The notes: generated by a model from the sequence alone, not told the origin. A stretch of DNA of 64,000 bases from Spongilla lacustris (GCA_949361645.1 OX442420.1:1642244-1706243), one strand, 5' to 3'; shown: positions 12,600-25,180, counted from the first letter of the stretch. Numbers and translations: made by a program.

Positions 12600-13440
12600 G
12601 GTCTCTGTTTATCCGGCACCCTACAGAATGGTGTCCAGCACAGGAGGGTGTTAGGTGGCAGTAGAAAAGAGGAAGGGATTATTTAGTGGTAAGAGTGGGT
12701 GGAGGTACGCTTGTGTATTGGGTGACTATTTGAGATAATATGCATTTATGCATGCATTCCTGTTCCTGTCTACATTGTAGGATTCAGGGTGATCAGCTAT
12801 ATATTTGGAGAGTCCAAGGTAACATTCCAAAGGGAAGCCTCTCGCTATATGCCTGCAACCATTAGTGCATAAAACAATTAATATGCAAAGCACTAAGAAA
12901 AACTCTCATCTACAATGTGTTTTTTTTTTCTTCGTTGTATTTTTGTTTTGTTCCTTTGTGTGTGTGTGTGTATTTATTTATTTATTTTGCTTAGTACAAT
13001 TACAAGGTCTTACAGCACAAGCCGTGCGCGGGCCCAACGCCAGTGATGTACTCATTTGGGTAGAAAAATGACAGAGATGCAAAGGCATCGAAACGATAAA
13101 AATCCATGTAGCTCATCAAAATTTGACACTCTAACCTACTTATCGAACAAGTCGACGTCCGGTCTTTGTCATGTGCACGTGATGATTTACCTTTGAGCCA
13201 CGCTCGCCTTTCAAACTGACGTAAAACCTCACAGTGCTTGCACAATATGTAACAGTGATCAAGTAACTATACAGAAAGGTACATGGACGTGAACTAAGAA
13301 CACAATGCAACTCGCGGTTTCGAGAACAAATTACATGTACTAGTAACGGCACAAACGTAAATCAGTTGTACATGTAGGGGAACCGTAAAGGGCGCGATCA
13401 AGTACTAAGAAGTACTTGATCTGCCCGTTTTTACGTTGTA
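12600..13440. other. No supported gene
   Basis: Contains a T-rich run and short TG tract near 12920-12970. Several short overlapping minus-strand frames (13000-13350) lack any recognisable domain. Confidence 0.4.
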
Positions 13441-13456
13441 AAAACGACGTAGCCAG

Positions 13457-14165
13457 CAGTGGCGAGGTGGCCGGGGGGGCAGGGGGGGCAATTGCCCCCC
13501 CAGCGGGCCTTAAAAAGGGGGCGCCAAAATGACGATAGGGGCGCACCAGCCGCCAAGCAAATTACACGAAATGTGTTTAATTAAGATGATTATTTATGTA
13601 GTATAGAGTCATAATGCGGGGGACGAGTTCATCAATAGCGAACGTCGGCGATCGATCGGAGGAAAGAAGGCGGGATTTCACCCCACGTAATATACATGCA
13701 TATTTATAGCATTTGTTACGTAATAGTACGGTTACGTAGGTTACATTGCTCTATAGTTGTTAATAGTTACGGCCAAAATTTCGGCTTGACTGATGTCATG
13801 AGATCTAGAATCGGCTACGTGTTAATTGATACCAGTTTTTGTTATTGTTATCGTGCTGCTCGAACAGAGGGCACTATTTATTGGTGTTGATTGCCTTAGT
13901 TTCCAATACAATCTGTGGAAAATTAAAATGCGCACCACAAAAATTTTCGCGCGCTTCGCGCGCGCCCCTCTCTATCGTCAGTTATTCGTGTGGAACGGTG
14001 GAACCCACCCCCTCCTCGCCGAAATTCTGCATCCGCCCCTGTAACGAGATAAGAAATTCTGACAGAAAGGCAGCATGTGTGTTAGTGTGTGTGTGCGTGG
14101 GGGAGGGGGGGGGCGGCAGTCTGTGTATTTGCCCCCCCAGTGACAGACAAGCCACCTCGCCACTG
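13457..14165. mobile_element. hAT-type non-autonomous element (709 bp)
   Basis: Perfect 15-bp terminal inverted repeats CAGTGGCGAGGTGGC, both followed inward by G-runs and GGGGGGGCAA. Flanked by the 8-bp target duplication GTAGCCAG (13449-13456 and 14166-14173). The interior has no transposase. Internal words such as GCATCCGCCCCTG near 14030 resemble the ends of the G-run family, so an older insertion may be nested inside. Confidence 0.92.
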
Positions 14166-14712
14166 GTAGCCAGAACGTTTGTGCGAGCTCAAAACTGCGC
14201 CATTGTAAGTATGTTCAACTCACGTGACTTCCGGTTGGATCCAAGCGCCCGGCCGCGCCTTTTATACGCAAATTTGCGCTCAGATTGCGCGGCCTGCGCA
14301 ACTATTTACCGTATGTACCACCTCCTCACGGCTGTTACTCTCATTGAACGCGTGGAAATTAGGCCCTCCGCCCCCAAATTTTGAAATGGATTTGCTGTCC
14401 CATAGCAACGAACCGGACAACCAATGCCCCTTGGAATGCGCTATACACAAAGCACACCTTATACAATAAACACCTATAAGCCATACTGTGGTTAAGAAAC
14501 ACCTCTGACCTTCGTATGGCATATAAAATCACGTGGTCTTACCGCACAAAAAGGTGTCAGTTTTGTGTCTTGAAGTGAGGTACTTATTTCAGTGCGTACT
14601 GACCTATATACGTTCTGAAGACTATAGTGCCTCTCCTGCACATCGATGGGATACAAAACGACGATAAATGTATGCTATGTAGATAGTTGTACTTGTTTCT
14701 ACTAAAGGCGTG

Positions 14713-14729
14713 TGTCGACGAATTTTCTG
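14713..14729 (-). other. Candidate terminal inverted repeat beyond the 3' end of the RAG1-like gene
   Basis: TGTCGACGAATTTTCTG occurs here and again at 34662-34678. Relative to the two halves of the RAG1-like gene, one copy lies before the start codon and the other after the stop, in inverted orientation. This is what a terminal inverted repeat of a DNA transposon would look like. No target duplication is evident, and a 17-bp match is short. Confidence 0.4.
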
Positions 14730-14991
14730 AAGTAGTGTTCAAAATCGCCATTTTTGTTGGTTATTTCGCGCGTACTTATTGCCTGGGGCAGAAGGTAGGG
14801 TCATATGGAAGGGTAAAAAGTTATATTTATATATCCTGTATCATGTTTTCCTGTTCTCTGAAGGGTTTGGAGCTGCAGCTAGCAGTCAACTGCCTGCATG
14901 GCATGGCCCATGCGTACACCTAGCTAACGGATGATGACGAAGACACCTCAATAAATGATGTGCACAGTTTGAAGACGTATGTGAGTGAGGA

Positions 14992-15592
14992 TTAATTTTT
15001 TTTTTCCTTCTTTTGTGGAAGGGGGACGGCAGCTAAAACTTGTGGGGAAATGCTTATTAAGTGTTCTTTGACAATGCACAGCAAATGCTTTACTTTGTCA
15101 GTAACTGCTGTGTAGGCTAAGCCAAGTCGTGTAAACTTGGCATGGATGGACTCAGCCCCCTGTTCGCCTAGGAGGCCAAATCCAACGTGCGTAGAATTAG
15201 CCCATGTAGTAGCATGATCCTCCAGGATATGCATCTTAATGGGGACTGTTGCCTCTGGGAAGGACTTCCGGAAGTACGCCATAAACTGTTCAATGGCGGA
15301 AATCAATTGTATAGTCTTGAGTTCAAATGAAAATGATACTCACCTAGAGCAAAGGTTTTTGCTTCATCAATGAAATTCTGGTTATATATGTTGTGGCAGC
15401 TAGCAAACATGCAAAATGTATTGACCAGAATGTCGGTACGTTGTAGCTCTACAACGCGATAGGGCAATCTGTTTTGTGCAGTTTGAACCAGTGACTTGCA
15501 CAGTGTCTGGATATTAGATAGCTGTAAAGTGAAGAAGTTGCATGATCACTACTTCTAAACTTAGATTTTTAGTACCTTTAGAGTCTTGTGTA
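14992..15592 (-). pseudogene. RAG1-like transposase, C-terminal exons (3' half of split gene)
   Basis: Three pieces on the minus strand. 15576-15592 encodes the few residues ending HKTLK before a GTACTA donor and abuts the LTR. 15344-15521 has a CAG/ acceptor and ends CTAG/GTGAGT; residues include LFASCH-like FCMFASCHNIYNQNF and DEA. 14992-15315 includes MHILEDHA, then FGLLGEQGAESIHAKF, and ends in a Lys-rich tail before TAA. GEQGAESIH corresponds by position to the segment carrying the third catalytic acid (E) of RAG1/Transib transposases; this is inference from family knowledge. The phase between the last two exons does not match, so an extra lesion or a misjudged border is likely. The 5' half lies at 34760-37542. 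Confidence 0.75.
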
Positions 15593-15760
15593 TGTTACGT
15601 GGGTCAACGGGCAACTTTAATAGTAACTTCACAACAAATGCACTTACAACATTGCCGTACTCCGTAGCTAAGCAACCCCGCAGCTGTTCCTATAATGAAT
15701 ATTATTACGCGGGCATTTCCGTGCGCAGACGCAACAAATATACAGTACTACATTGTTACA
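15593..15760 (-). repeat. 3' LTR of Ty3/Gypsy-type retrotransposon (168 bp)
   Basis: Read on the minus strand it starts TGTAACAATGTAGTACTGTA and ends ACCCACGTAACA, with TG...CA termini. It is preceded on that strand by a polypurine tract (AGGAGGGGAGTAT, 15761-15773). It matches the LTR at 37543-37708 closely. The flanking 4 bp after the LTR (TACA in minus sense) equals the 4 bp before the other LTR, so both belong to one insertion. The LTR is unusually short. Confidence 0.85.
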
Positions 15761-15797
15761 ATACTCCCCTCCTAGTTTCTTGCATCCTTGCAAGATC

Positions 15798-16475
15798 TTA
15801 GTGTTCAACATAAATCCCATAGCGATCAGGGGGTCTTCGATTTCTCTGGGGACGTGCCATTTGTACGTTGTCTGCGTCAGGCTCATCATCTGCATCTACA
15901 CAGCATCCAGATTCTGCATGCACTGCATAATCTTCAAAAGCAAGATTTTCTTGGGGTTTTGACGGTCGAGACGCCTCATCTGTTTGCTTTGGAACTGGGT
16001 TAGCTCTGCGGTTTTGTCCTTTTCCTTCTTTAGGTAGGCCGTAACATCGTTTCAATCTATTACGATGGACAACAACCGTTTTCGTGGAGCCCACTAGCTG
16101 GATGCGGTAATTTAATGCACCATTTATACGGTCAATCACAGTATAAGGTCCCCGCCAAAGAGAAGCCAGTTTTTTGGTCCTTCCCTGTTTTACTGCAGGT
16201 ACAAATAGCCACACCTGATCACCTACTGTGAACTTCTCTCCACTTACACCCTTGTCATACTGCTTCTTGCTTCGATCATGAGCTGAAGCCAGTTGTTCCT
16301 TCACATCACTGAAGATCTTGCGGAGAGATTTGTTCAATGTCTCCACATACTGAGGTACCGTCGGCTCTCCCCCCTCTCCGTATTCCTGAACATTCAATTG
16401 ACCGACGGCAATGTCAATTGGTAGAAGTGGAGAGCGTCCAAAGTTGACTCGAAATGGAGAGTAACCACTAGACAC
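15798..16475 (-). pseudogene. Retrotransposon integrase C-terminal part and tail
   Basis: Frame begins with the SSGYSPF segment that normally follows the integrase core. It contains a coiled, charged stretch and then a GPY/F-type module (WRGPYTVIDR, then VHRNRLKRCY) and an Arg/Pro-rich tail (RPQRNRRPPDRYG) ending just before the polypurine tract. It is out of frame with the integrase core upstream: the two frames overlap at 16468-16475, marking a small indel. As genomic DNA the element therefore cannot encode a full polyprotein. Confidence 0.85.
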
Positions 16476-17149
16476 ATGAATGGAAAGCCGTCCTAAACGC
16501 GAACAGTGCCTTTGGGATATGACAATCCCAATCCCTTTGGTTTTCCGCTACCACTTTGGACAAAATGGCTTCCAAGGTCCTGTTGAAGCGTTCCACCTGT
16601 CCATTTCCTTGAGGATGGTATGCTGTGGTTCTCGTCTTGTTGATTCCCAACCGTTTGCACAGAGCAAATATTACCTGGCTGTTCAGGTTAGCACCTTGAT
16701 CACTGTGCAGTGAACGAGGCACACCATACCTGCACACAACTTCATCCATCAGTACAGATGCCAGAGTCTCTGAATCAGTCACTGCCAATGGAAAAGCTTC
16801 AACCCATTTACTGAACAGATCAGTAATAACTAAAATGTACTTGTTCCTTTTAGTGGACAGAGGAAGAGGCCCCATTATGTCCCAACTTATCACATCAAAT
16901 GGATAAGTACACTTGATCGATCCAAGAGGTGCCAGAGGATGAGGTTGAGGTGGATTACGCTTTTGACATTGTTGACATTCTTGAACCCAATTCTGAATGT
17001 CCATCTCATATCCAGGCCAATAGAAGCGCTCCTTCACTTTCTCAGTTGTCCTCTGAACACCCAAATGACCTGACTCGTTGTGCAATTTCTCCAAAATGAT
17101 CTTCACATGACCTTTAGGGACCACCAGCTGTGTACGCACTGCCTCTGAA
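16468..17149 (-). pseudogene. Retrotransposon integrase core (HHCC zinc domain and DDE)
   Basis: HHCC zinc-binding domain (HNESGHLG ... CQQCQKRN), then the integrase catalytic core with the expected acids in SWDIMGP, HSDQGANLNS and VERFNRTLE. It belongs to the pol gene of a Ty3/Gypsy element; the reaction is insertion of the cDNA into chromosomal DNA. The 5' edge is the hAT copy at 17150-18375. The coding frame resumes exactly across that insertion once one target duplication is discounted. The 3' edge carries a frameshift near 16470. Confidence 0.92.
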
Positions 17150-18375
17150 TAGGGTGTGTAACCTCCCCTGAATAATGAAAATCGATTTTTCCGAATACTT
17201 TTAAAACACTAATCGATTTTTCAGGTTTTTCTGGATCTGAAAATCGATTTTTCCGAATACTTGATAAAAGAAAATCGATTTTTCCGAATAGGTTTTGACA
17301 ATTTGCCAGCCGAATACCTAGGTTATTCAGGTTTTCTGCTCACTGAGGCACCTAAATGTACACATCACACATTCACACCAGAGACTCTCCTACAGCTACC
17401 CACATCACACCAGATGCCCTCAGCACACAAACACACCTACCCCCATCACACCAGATGCCCTCAGCACACAAACACACCTACCCCCATCGCACCAGATGCC
17501 CTCATGAGGCCACAACCATAGCTACCCCCATCACACCAGACACCCTACTACAACTACCCACATTACACCAAATCAGTACCCTCAGCATGCATCAACAGCT
17601 ACACACATCACACCAGATGCACTCAGCACACAACCACAGCTACCTACATAGGCCTAAATTTGCTTGGCCTAACCACATACCTAGTTGGGCGTGTCCTGAC
17701 CTAAGTTAGCGTGGCCAAGCTGAGATCTCCCTACAGATGTACACATCGCACTTGATGCCAAAAGAATAGAACCACAGATGACGTTTGCGCACCACCGGCC
17801 AGCCATGCAGCCTCCATGTCTAAATAATCTATGATACTAGTAACTAAGTAGGCCTAAATACGATCGCGGCAATATCAGCTCAGAGAGATTGATGCAAGAA
17901 ACCACCTAGTTCGAAACGCACTAAGCGAACTAACTTTGATTTGTAGCTGGAGCTGTCCGTCGTCATGACACGTGAAGAGGGAGATCTCTTTTGGCTACAT
18001 GTAGTTCGAATTACTGCCCGTAATACATGCATTTGATCTCGTCCCCACGTATATATTTATAGTAACAATTGTGACGTTATAACTTTAAAATAGAAGTAAT
18101 TATTGTCGTACATGTACATATACTAGTAATATCGTAAACGCGTATCCGGATATCGTCATAAAAATGTATTCGAATAATGGACGAATTGTCGATGCGGACG
18201 ATGAATACCTAAGTACCTCCGAATGGAGATTCACAAACCGGTTATTTCGAATAGAACAAATCCAATAATCAATTTTTCCGAGTAATTCTAAATTACTATT
18301 CGAACGGATAGGTTTTTGCGAATATCCGAATAACCCGAATAACCCGAATAACCTGATAACCGGTTACACACCCTA
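17150..18375 (-). mobile_element. Non-autonomous hAT element, family A copy 2, inserted in pol
   Basis: Same TAGGGTGTGTAACC terminal repeats as copy 1 but in opposite orientation. Flanked by the 8-bp target duplication CCTCTGAA (17142-17149 and 18376-18383). It carries the same CGAATA / ATCGATTTTTC subterminal words and a shorter internal minisatellite (about 17400-17640). It interrupts the retrotransposon between RNase H and integrase, so it is younger than the retrotransposon. Confidence 0.93.
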
Positions 18376-18775
18376 CCTCTGAACATGATGCCCTAAACTT
18401 GCGGCACAGTAGCCCATCTTGAAGAAATGTCTTTTTCAACCCTGGCACTGTACTAGAAGGAAAAGCAGTCCCATTCTTCAAGGCTTCGATCACTTTACCC
18501 AATGCAGAGTCTTCTTCTTGTGCTTTCAGAAATGTATGAAGTGTATCCTCTGAGATGAACTCTTCAATGGCAGCCACTGTGTCATCCCTTGATGGAATCC
18601 GCGACAAGGTGTCAGCATTTGTATGTAACCTTCCTGGCTTGTACTGGAATTCTAAGTTGAATTGCTGAAGGAAAAGCAGCCACCTTGTCAGGCGTCCTCC
18701 AACATCCTTAATCCCTTTGAGGCTTGTTAGAGGATTATGATCTGTGATCAACTTGCATGGAAAGCCATACACACA
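18376..18775 (-). pseudogene. Retrotransposon RNase H second half and linker
   Basis: Contains the ITDHNPLTSL segment and the RWLLFLQQFNLEFQYKPG ... NADTLSRIP motif that closes the RNase H domain of Ty3/Gypsy pol. It is shifted relative to the upstream frame: an extra GT dinucleotide within a short GTGTGT run near 18770 accounts for the break. Confidence 0.88.
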
Positions 18776-20212
18776 TAAGGATAAAATTCCTTCAATGAAG
18801 CAACCACAGCCAATGCCTCTCTCTCTGTAGTTGAGTAATTTCTCTCTGCCTTCTGTAACTTCCGGCTCCAATACGCGATAACACGTTCTGTACTCACTTG
18901 AACCTGGCTAAGAACAGCCCCAATTGCAGCATCAGATGCATCCGTATGGAGTAGGAATGGTTGCTTAAAATTAGGATATGCCAAAATGGGTGGTGAAACT
19001 AATCTTGACTTCAACTCCTCAAAAGCATCCTGACTTGCTGAATTCCAAGAGAAAGACTTAGCGTTTTCTTTGCCCAAAAGTTTAAACAAGAGAGCAGCAA
19101 TCTTTGAATAGTCCCTCACAAATCTTCTGTAGTAATTGCAGAGGCCCATAAACTGCTTGACTTCTTTTGCATTTGTTGGGACTGGATAGCTGACAACAAC
19201 CTCAGTTTTGGCTGGATCTGGACAGATACCTTCCGCTGACACTACATGTCCCAGGTACTTGACAGCCTTCTGTACAAAGTGGCATTTCTCAGACCTAAGT
19301 TTCAACCCAGCATCTTGCAGCTTTAGAAAAACCCTTTCCAAACGATCCAAATGCTCCTGAAAAGTAGAACTGAAAACAATAATGTCGTCAATGTAGATGA
19401 GACATTGCTCCCCAGTAAGTCCAGCAAGGACACACTCCATAAGCCTTTGGAAAGTGGTGGGAGCATTTATGAGTCCAAAAGGCATGACATTGAACTCAAA
19501 GAGACCCTTTTCTGTGGAGAATGCAGTTTTCTCTTTGTCACCCTCCTCTATCTCTACTTGCCAGTAGCCAGAAGCAAGATCTAGTGTTGTGAAAAGTGCT
19601 GATCCTGCTAGCGACTCCAAAGTTACATCAATTCTTGGAAGCGGGTAAGCATCCTGATGTGTAGTAGCATTCAACTGTCGATAATCAATGCAGAACCGCC
19701 ATGAGCCATTCTTCTTTTTCACCATCACTACAGGAGATGACCAAGGGCTACTGCTGGCTCGGATTACTCCTTTTGACAACATCTTTTCTACTTCTTCATT
19801 TACATTCCTCTTCAAACTTTCAGGCTGGCGGCGTCCAAAAGTAGTGATACTGTGCTTCACTACACTAGTTCTTCCCAGTTCTCCATTCTCTGAGACAAAC
19901 AAATCACCAAACCTATCTAGAAGATTTCTCAATTTTTGTTTCTCCTTTTCTGAAACCTCCAGACAATCCAAATTCAGTTTCGCTCCAGCAGATTTGTTGT
20001 CACCAGAAACTGATGCTGCTACATTACTGTTTTCCAGTAGAAGTAAATCATTTTGTACCACAAACTCACCCAACTGAACTCCTCCATACACCTTCACTGC
20101 ACTAGGGCTCACGTTCATCACCTGCACCATGATGGAGCCACCAGATGACACATGACCTAAGGAGCGAGCCACACAAAGATGTTTTGGTAGTTTGACAGCA
20201 GGCTCTATCATC
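18764..20212 (-). pseudogene. Retrotransposon reverse transcriptase and RNase H first half
   Basis: A long frame with reverse transcriptase motifs in order: RFCIDYRQLN, LDLASGYWQ, FNVMPFGL, the YIDDIIVFS active site, LGHVVS, then the tether and RNase H start (LLHTDASDAAIGAVLSQ, TEREALAVVASL). Typical of Ty3/Gypsy pol, in which it copies genomic RNA to cDNA in virus-like particles. The 5' end is interrupted by the hAT copy at 20213-21363; reading resumes in frame on the other side. The 3' end carries the GT-repeat frameshift. Confidence 0.95.
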
Positions 20213-21363
20213 TAGGGTGTGTAACCGGTTATCAGGTTATTCGGGTTATTCGGATATTCGCAAAAACCTATCCGTTCGAATAGTCATTTAGCATTACTCG
20301 GAAAAATCGATTATTGGATTTGTTCTATTCGAAATAACCGGTTTGTGAATCTCCATTCGGAGGTACTTAGGTATTCGCCGTCCGCATCGACAATTCGCCC
20401 ATTATTCGAATACCTTTTTATGACGATATCCGGATACGTGCTACGATATTACATGTACATGTACGATAATAATTACTTCTAATTTGAAACGTAACGTTAA
20501 TTAACTTAATATACGTGGGGACGAGATCAGATGTACGGGCAGTAATTCGAACTAGCCAACAGATCTCCCTCTTCACGAGTCATGACGACGGACAGCTCCA
20601 GCTACATATAAAAGTTAGCTCGCTAACTTCGCTTAGTGCATTTCGAACTAGCTGGTATCTTGCATCAATCTCTCTGAGCTGATATTGCCGCGATCGCATT
20701 GTATTTTAAAAACTCGCGATGGTGAAACGGAGGCTGCATGGCTGGTGGTGCGTAAACTTCATCTGTGGTTCTATTATTTTGGCATCAAGTGCGATGTGTA
20801 CATCTGTAGGTAGACCACAGTGCAGCGTGGCCACGCTAACTTAGGTCAGGACACGCCCATCTAGGTATGTGGTTAGGCCAAGCGATTTAGGCCTATGTAG
20901 GTAGTTGTGGTTGTGTGCTGAGTGCATCTGGTGTGATGTGAGTAGCTGTGGATGCATGCTATACTGATCTGGTGTAATGTGGGTAGTTGTAGGAGGGTGT
21001 CTGGTGTGATGGGGTAGCTGTGGTTGTGTGATGGGAGTAGCTATGGTTGTATGCCTCATGAGGGCACTGGTGTGATGGGGGTAAGTGTGTTTGTGTGTTG
21101 AGGGACATCTGGTGTTATGGTTTAGCTGTAGGAGGGTAACTGGTGTGATGTGTACATTTAGGTGGCTCAGTGAGCAGAAAACCTGAATAACCTAGGTATT
21201 CGGCTGGCAAATTGTCAAAACCTATTCGGAAAAATCGATTTTCTTTTTTCAAGTATTCTGAAAAATCGATTTTCAGATCCAGAAAAACCTGAAAAATCGA
21301 TTAGTGTTTTAAAAGTATTCGGAAAAATCGATTTTCATTATTCAGGGGAGGTTACACACCCTA
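20213..21363 (+). mobile_element. Non-autonomous hAT element, family A copy 3, inserted between protease and RT
   Basis: TAGGGTGTGTAACC terminal repeats, same orientation as copy 1, flanked by the 8-bp target duplication CTATCATC (20205-20212 and 21364-21371). Internal minisatellite is shorter and more degenerate than in copies 1 and 2. Together with copy 2 it shows the retrotransposon was hit at least twice by the same family. Confidence 0.93.
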
Positions 21364-21840
21364 CTATCATCCCATCTAGTTCTGCTTGAGCACAGAACTC
21401 CTCCTTTAAAGTAGCAACAACCACACGTACGGAATGTCCCGGGCTCCAAAGCATGTACTGTGATGCTACTCTTGTTGTTGTTGGAGGTTTCTTCCTGAGT
21501 GGGGACCATAACCGACTCATTTCCCAAGTGAAGAGTGTTAGTCCTAAAGTCCATGACAGCCTTGTTGCTTCTAAGAAAGTCAACACCCAGTATGCACTCA
21601 AACGTTAAATCCTTAACAACTATAAACGTATGAGCTGCTTGGAAAGTTCCCAGAGAGACGTCAATATTCACCTGACCCATCACTTTCAAAGGCAGGCCAT
21701 TCGCACCAATTGCCGTTTTGGAAGTAGCTGTCAACGATTTCCTGCTCCTATCGTCCAATGCATCATTCCGTATCAAAGATAAAGCTGCGCCTGAGTCCAG
21801 TAGTATTTGCAAACATCTTTGTCCCACATTCCCACCAGCA
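21364..21840 (-). pseudogene. Retrotransposon aspartic protease
   Basis: The frame contains LLDSGAALSLI, the D-S/T-G active-site motif of retroviral-type aspartic proteases, and the second signature ILGVDFL about 70 residues on. It matures the Gag-Pol precursor. It continues in frame, through the hAT insertion, into reverse transcriptase. Upstream of 21831 the reading is lost; a 13-bp word here (21818-21830) recurs at the end of the gag fragment at 31947-31959. Confidence 0.88.
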
Positions 21841-22390
21841 AAAAGCAATGAATTCCATGGCCAGCAATTGAGGACATGAATAATAAGTTACTATAGGATG
21901 ATGATATTAAAATTCTGATTTCACCAATATATTTTCCTGATTTTTTTATGATTTATCATACTTTCAAAATGGCTAATTATTAATTAAAATTAATTAACTA
22001 TATTTACAACAACATGTTATTTTATGAACGCCGCATAGTAGTTAGCTTATAAAAAGACTAGTCCTGTATTTTTGGGTGCTAAAACTCTCGTTTTGTAGCT
22101 CAAAAACCTAAGTACAACATACGCATGCGCAAAATTAATTGACTGCGTTACTCGTTCCCAGAAGCTTAAAGCTCACGCGACGCAGGATCCCTCCCTCGAG
22201 CTAGTTCGCTACTAAACATTTAGAACCTTCCGTAAGTTGTGAAGTGAATGTGTGTTGCTTGGCTTGCAAGGATGCTCTAAAAGCAATTTGTCGTGTTGGT
22301 GTGGCCCAACTAGCTTTTGCATAAAAGTTTTAAGCAACTTAACCATAAAAAGTGTGCGTGCTCTTTGTATTAAGAGTGTGAAGGGTTAAT
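21841..22390. other. AT-rich unique sequence, no gene seen
   Basis: Part of the roughly 10-kb stretch that separates the protease from gag sequence. No domain, terminal repeat or RNA motif was recognised. Confidence 0.4.
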
Positions 22391-22399
22391 CAGCCTAAC

Positions 22400-22775
22400 G
22401 GCAAAAATAGCCCTATGGGTGTGGTCTTTGTAAGAGTTTAAAGGGTTAATCAACCTAGCGGCAAAAAGGGTCCTGTGGGTGTGGTCTTTGTAAGAGTGTC
22501 AGGGGTTAAGGCACATAGCCGAAAGAAACAGCCCAGTGGTTGTGTTAAGACTGTCAGGGGTTAAACAACAAAGCCGAGAGAAAGAGCCCAGTGGGTGTGT
22601 TAAGAGTGTCAGGGGTTAAACGACATTGGGTGTTTTAAAAGTGTCAGGAGTTAAACGACATAGCCGAAAGAAACAGCCCAGTGGGTGTGTTAAAAGTGTC
22701 AGGGTTAAAGTACATAGCCGAGAGAAACAGCCTAGTGTGTGTGTTAATAGTGTCTGGGGTTAAACGACATAGCCG
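22400..22775. repeat. 55-bp tandem repeat, left block
   Basis: Six to seven copies of a 55-bp unit containing GTGTCAGGGGTTAAACGACA and TAGCCGAGAGAAACAGCCCA, with small indels. The same unit resumes at 26565, so the pyrimidine-rich array between them interrupts or grew within one original array. Confidence 0.93.
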
Positions 22776-22784
22776 AGGGAAACA

Positions 22785-25144
22785 GCCCCTCCTTCCCTCC
22801 TCCCTCCCGCCCTCCTCCCTCCCGCCCTCCCTCCCCCTCCTTCCCTCCCCCTCCTTCCCTCCCCCTCCTTTCCTTCCCCTCCTTCCCTCCCCCTCCTTCC
22901 CTCCCCCTCCTTCCCTCCTCCTCCTTCCCTCCTCCTCCTTCTCTCCCCTCCTTCCCTCCCCCTCCTTCCCTCCTCCCTCTCTCCCTCCCTCTCCGTCACA
23001 CTCCATCTGTCTGTGTGAGTGTGTGTGTGTGTGTGTTTGTGATGCTACCAGTAAATATACATATTGTGGATATGCTTACATGTAGATGTGTGTTAATATT
23101 GTTTGGATCCTCCTTCACTCCCCCTCTCTCCCTCCCTCCCTCCCCCTCATTCCCTCTCTTCCTCCCTCCCTCCCCCTCCTTCCCTTCTCCCTTTCTCCCT
23201 CCCTCCTCCCTCCCTCCCTCCCCCTCCTTCCTTTATCCCTCTTTCCCTCCCCTCCTTCCCTCCCCCACTCTCCCTCCCTCCTCCCTCTCCCCCTCCTTCC
23301 CTCCTACCTCCCTCCCCTCCTTCCCTCCTCCCTCTCTCCCTCCCTCCCCCCCTCCCTCCGTCCCTCCCTCTGTCCCCCTTCTCCCTCTCTCCGTCCCTCT
23401 CCCTCACACTCCATCTGTCTGTGTGTGTGTGTGTGTTTGGGATGCTACCAGTAAATATACATATTGTGGATATGCTTAGATGTGTGTTAATATTGTTTGG
23501 ATCCTCCTTCACTCCCCCTCTCTCCCTCCCTCCTCCCTCCCTCCCTCCCTCCTCCCTCCCTCCCTCCCTCCCCCTCATTCCCTCTCTTTCTCTCTTCCTC
23601 CCTCCCTCCCCCTCCTTCCCTCCTCCCTCTCTCCCTCCCTCCTCCCACCCTCCCCCTCCTTCCCTCATCCCTCTTTCCTCCCCTCCTTCTTTCCTCCCCT
23701 CCTTCCCTCCCCCTCTCTCCCTCCGTCCTCTTTCTCTCCCTCCCTCCATCCTACCTCCCTCCCCCTCCTTCCCTCCCCCTCCTTCCCTCCTCCCTCTTAC
23801 CCTCTGTCCCTCCTCCCTCCTTCCCCCTCCTTCCCTCCTCCCTCTCCCCCTTCCTCTCCCTCACACTCCATCTGTCGGTGTGTGTGTGTGTTTGTGATGC
23901 TACCAGTAAATATACATATTGTGGATATGCTTAGATGTGTGTTAATATTGTTTGGATCCTCCTTCACTCCCCCTCTCTCCCTCCCTCCCTCCCTCCCTCC
24001 CTCCCTCCCTCCCTCCCTCCCTCCCTCCCTCCCTCCCTCCCTCCCTCCCTCCCTCCCTCCCCCTCATTCCCTCTCTTCCTCCCTCCCTCCTCCCTCCCCC
24101 TCCGTCCCTTATCCCTCTCTCCCTCCCTCCTCCCTCCCTCCCTCCCCCTCCTTCCCTCATCCCTCTTTCCCTCCCCCTTCCCTCCCCCTCCTTCCCCCCT
24201 ATTTCCCTCCCTCCTCCCTCTCTCCCTCCCTCCCTCCTACCTCCCTCCCCCTCTCCCTCCCTCCCTCCCTCCCTCCCTCCCTCCCCCTCCTTCCCTCTCT
24301 CCCTCCCTCCCTCCCTCCTTCCCTCCCTCCCCCTCCTTCCCTCCTCCCTCTCTCCGTCCCTCTCCCTCACACTCCATCTGTCTGTGTATGTGTGTTTGTG
24401 ATGCTACCAGTAAATATGCATATTGTGGATATGCTTAGATGTGTGTTAATATTGTTTGGATCCTGCTTCACTCCCCCTCTCTCCCTCCCTCCTCCCCCCC
24501 TCATTCCCTCTCTTCCTCCCTCCTTCCCTCCTCTCTCTCTCCCTCCCTCCTCCCTCCCTCCCTCCCCCTCCTTCCCTCATCCCTCTTTCCCTCCCCCTCC
24601 TTCCCTCCCCCTCCTTCCCTCCCCCTCTCTCCCTCCCTCCTCCCTCTCTCCCTCCCTCCCTCCTACCTCCCTCCCCCTCCTCCCTCTCTCCCTCCCTCCT
24701 TCCCTCCCTCCCCCTCCTTCCCTCCTCCTCTCCCCTCCTTCCCTCCTCCCTCTCTCCCTCTCCGTCACACTCCATCTGTCTGTGTGAGTGTGTGTGTGTG
24801 TGTTTGTGATGCTACCAGTAAATATACATATTGTGGATATGCTTAGATGTGTGTTAATATTGTTTGGATCCTCCTTCACTCCCCCTCTCTCCCTCCCTCC
24901 CTCCCCCTCATTCCCTCTCTTCCTCCCTCCCTCCCCCTCCTTCCCTTCTCCCTCTCTCCCTCCCTCCTCCCTCCCTCCCTCCCCCTCCTTCCCTTATCCC
25001 TCTTTCCCTCCCCCACTCTCCCTCCCTCCTCCCTCTCCCCTCCTTCCCTCCTACCTCCCTCTCCCTCCCTCCCCCCCTCCCTCCCTCCGTCCCTCCCTCT
25101 GTCCCCCTCCTCCCTCTCTCCGTCCCTCTCCCTCACACTCCATC

Positions 25145-25180
<36 letters not shown>

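Noticed and set aside
19688..20077. 129-codon plus-strand frame
   Set aside because: Antisense shadow of the reverse transcriptase/linker region.
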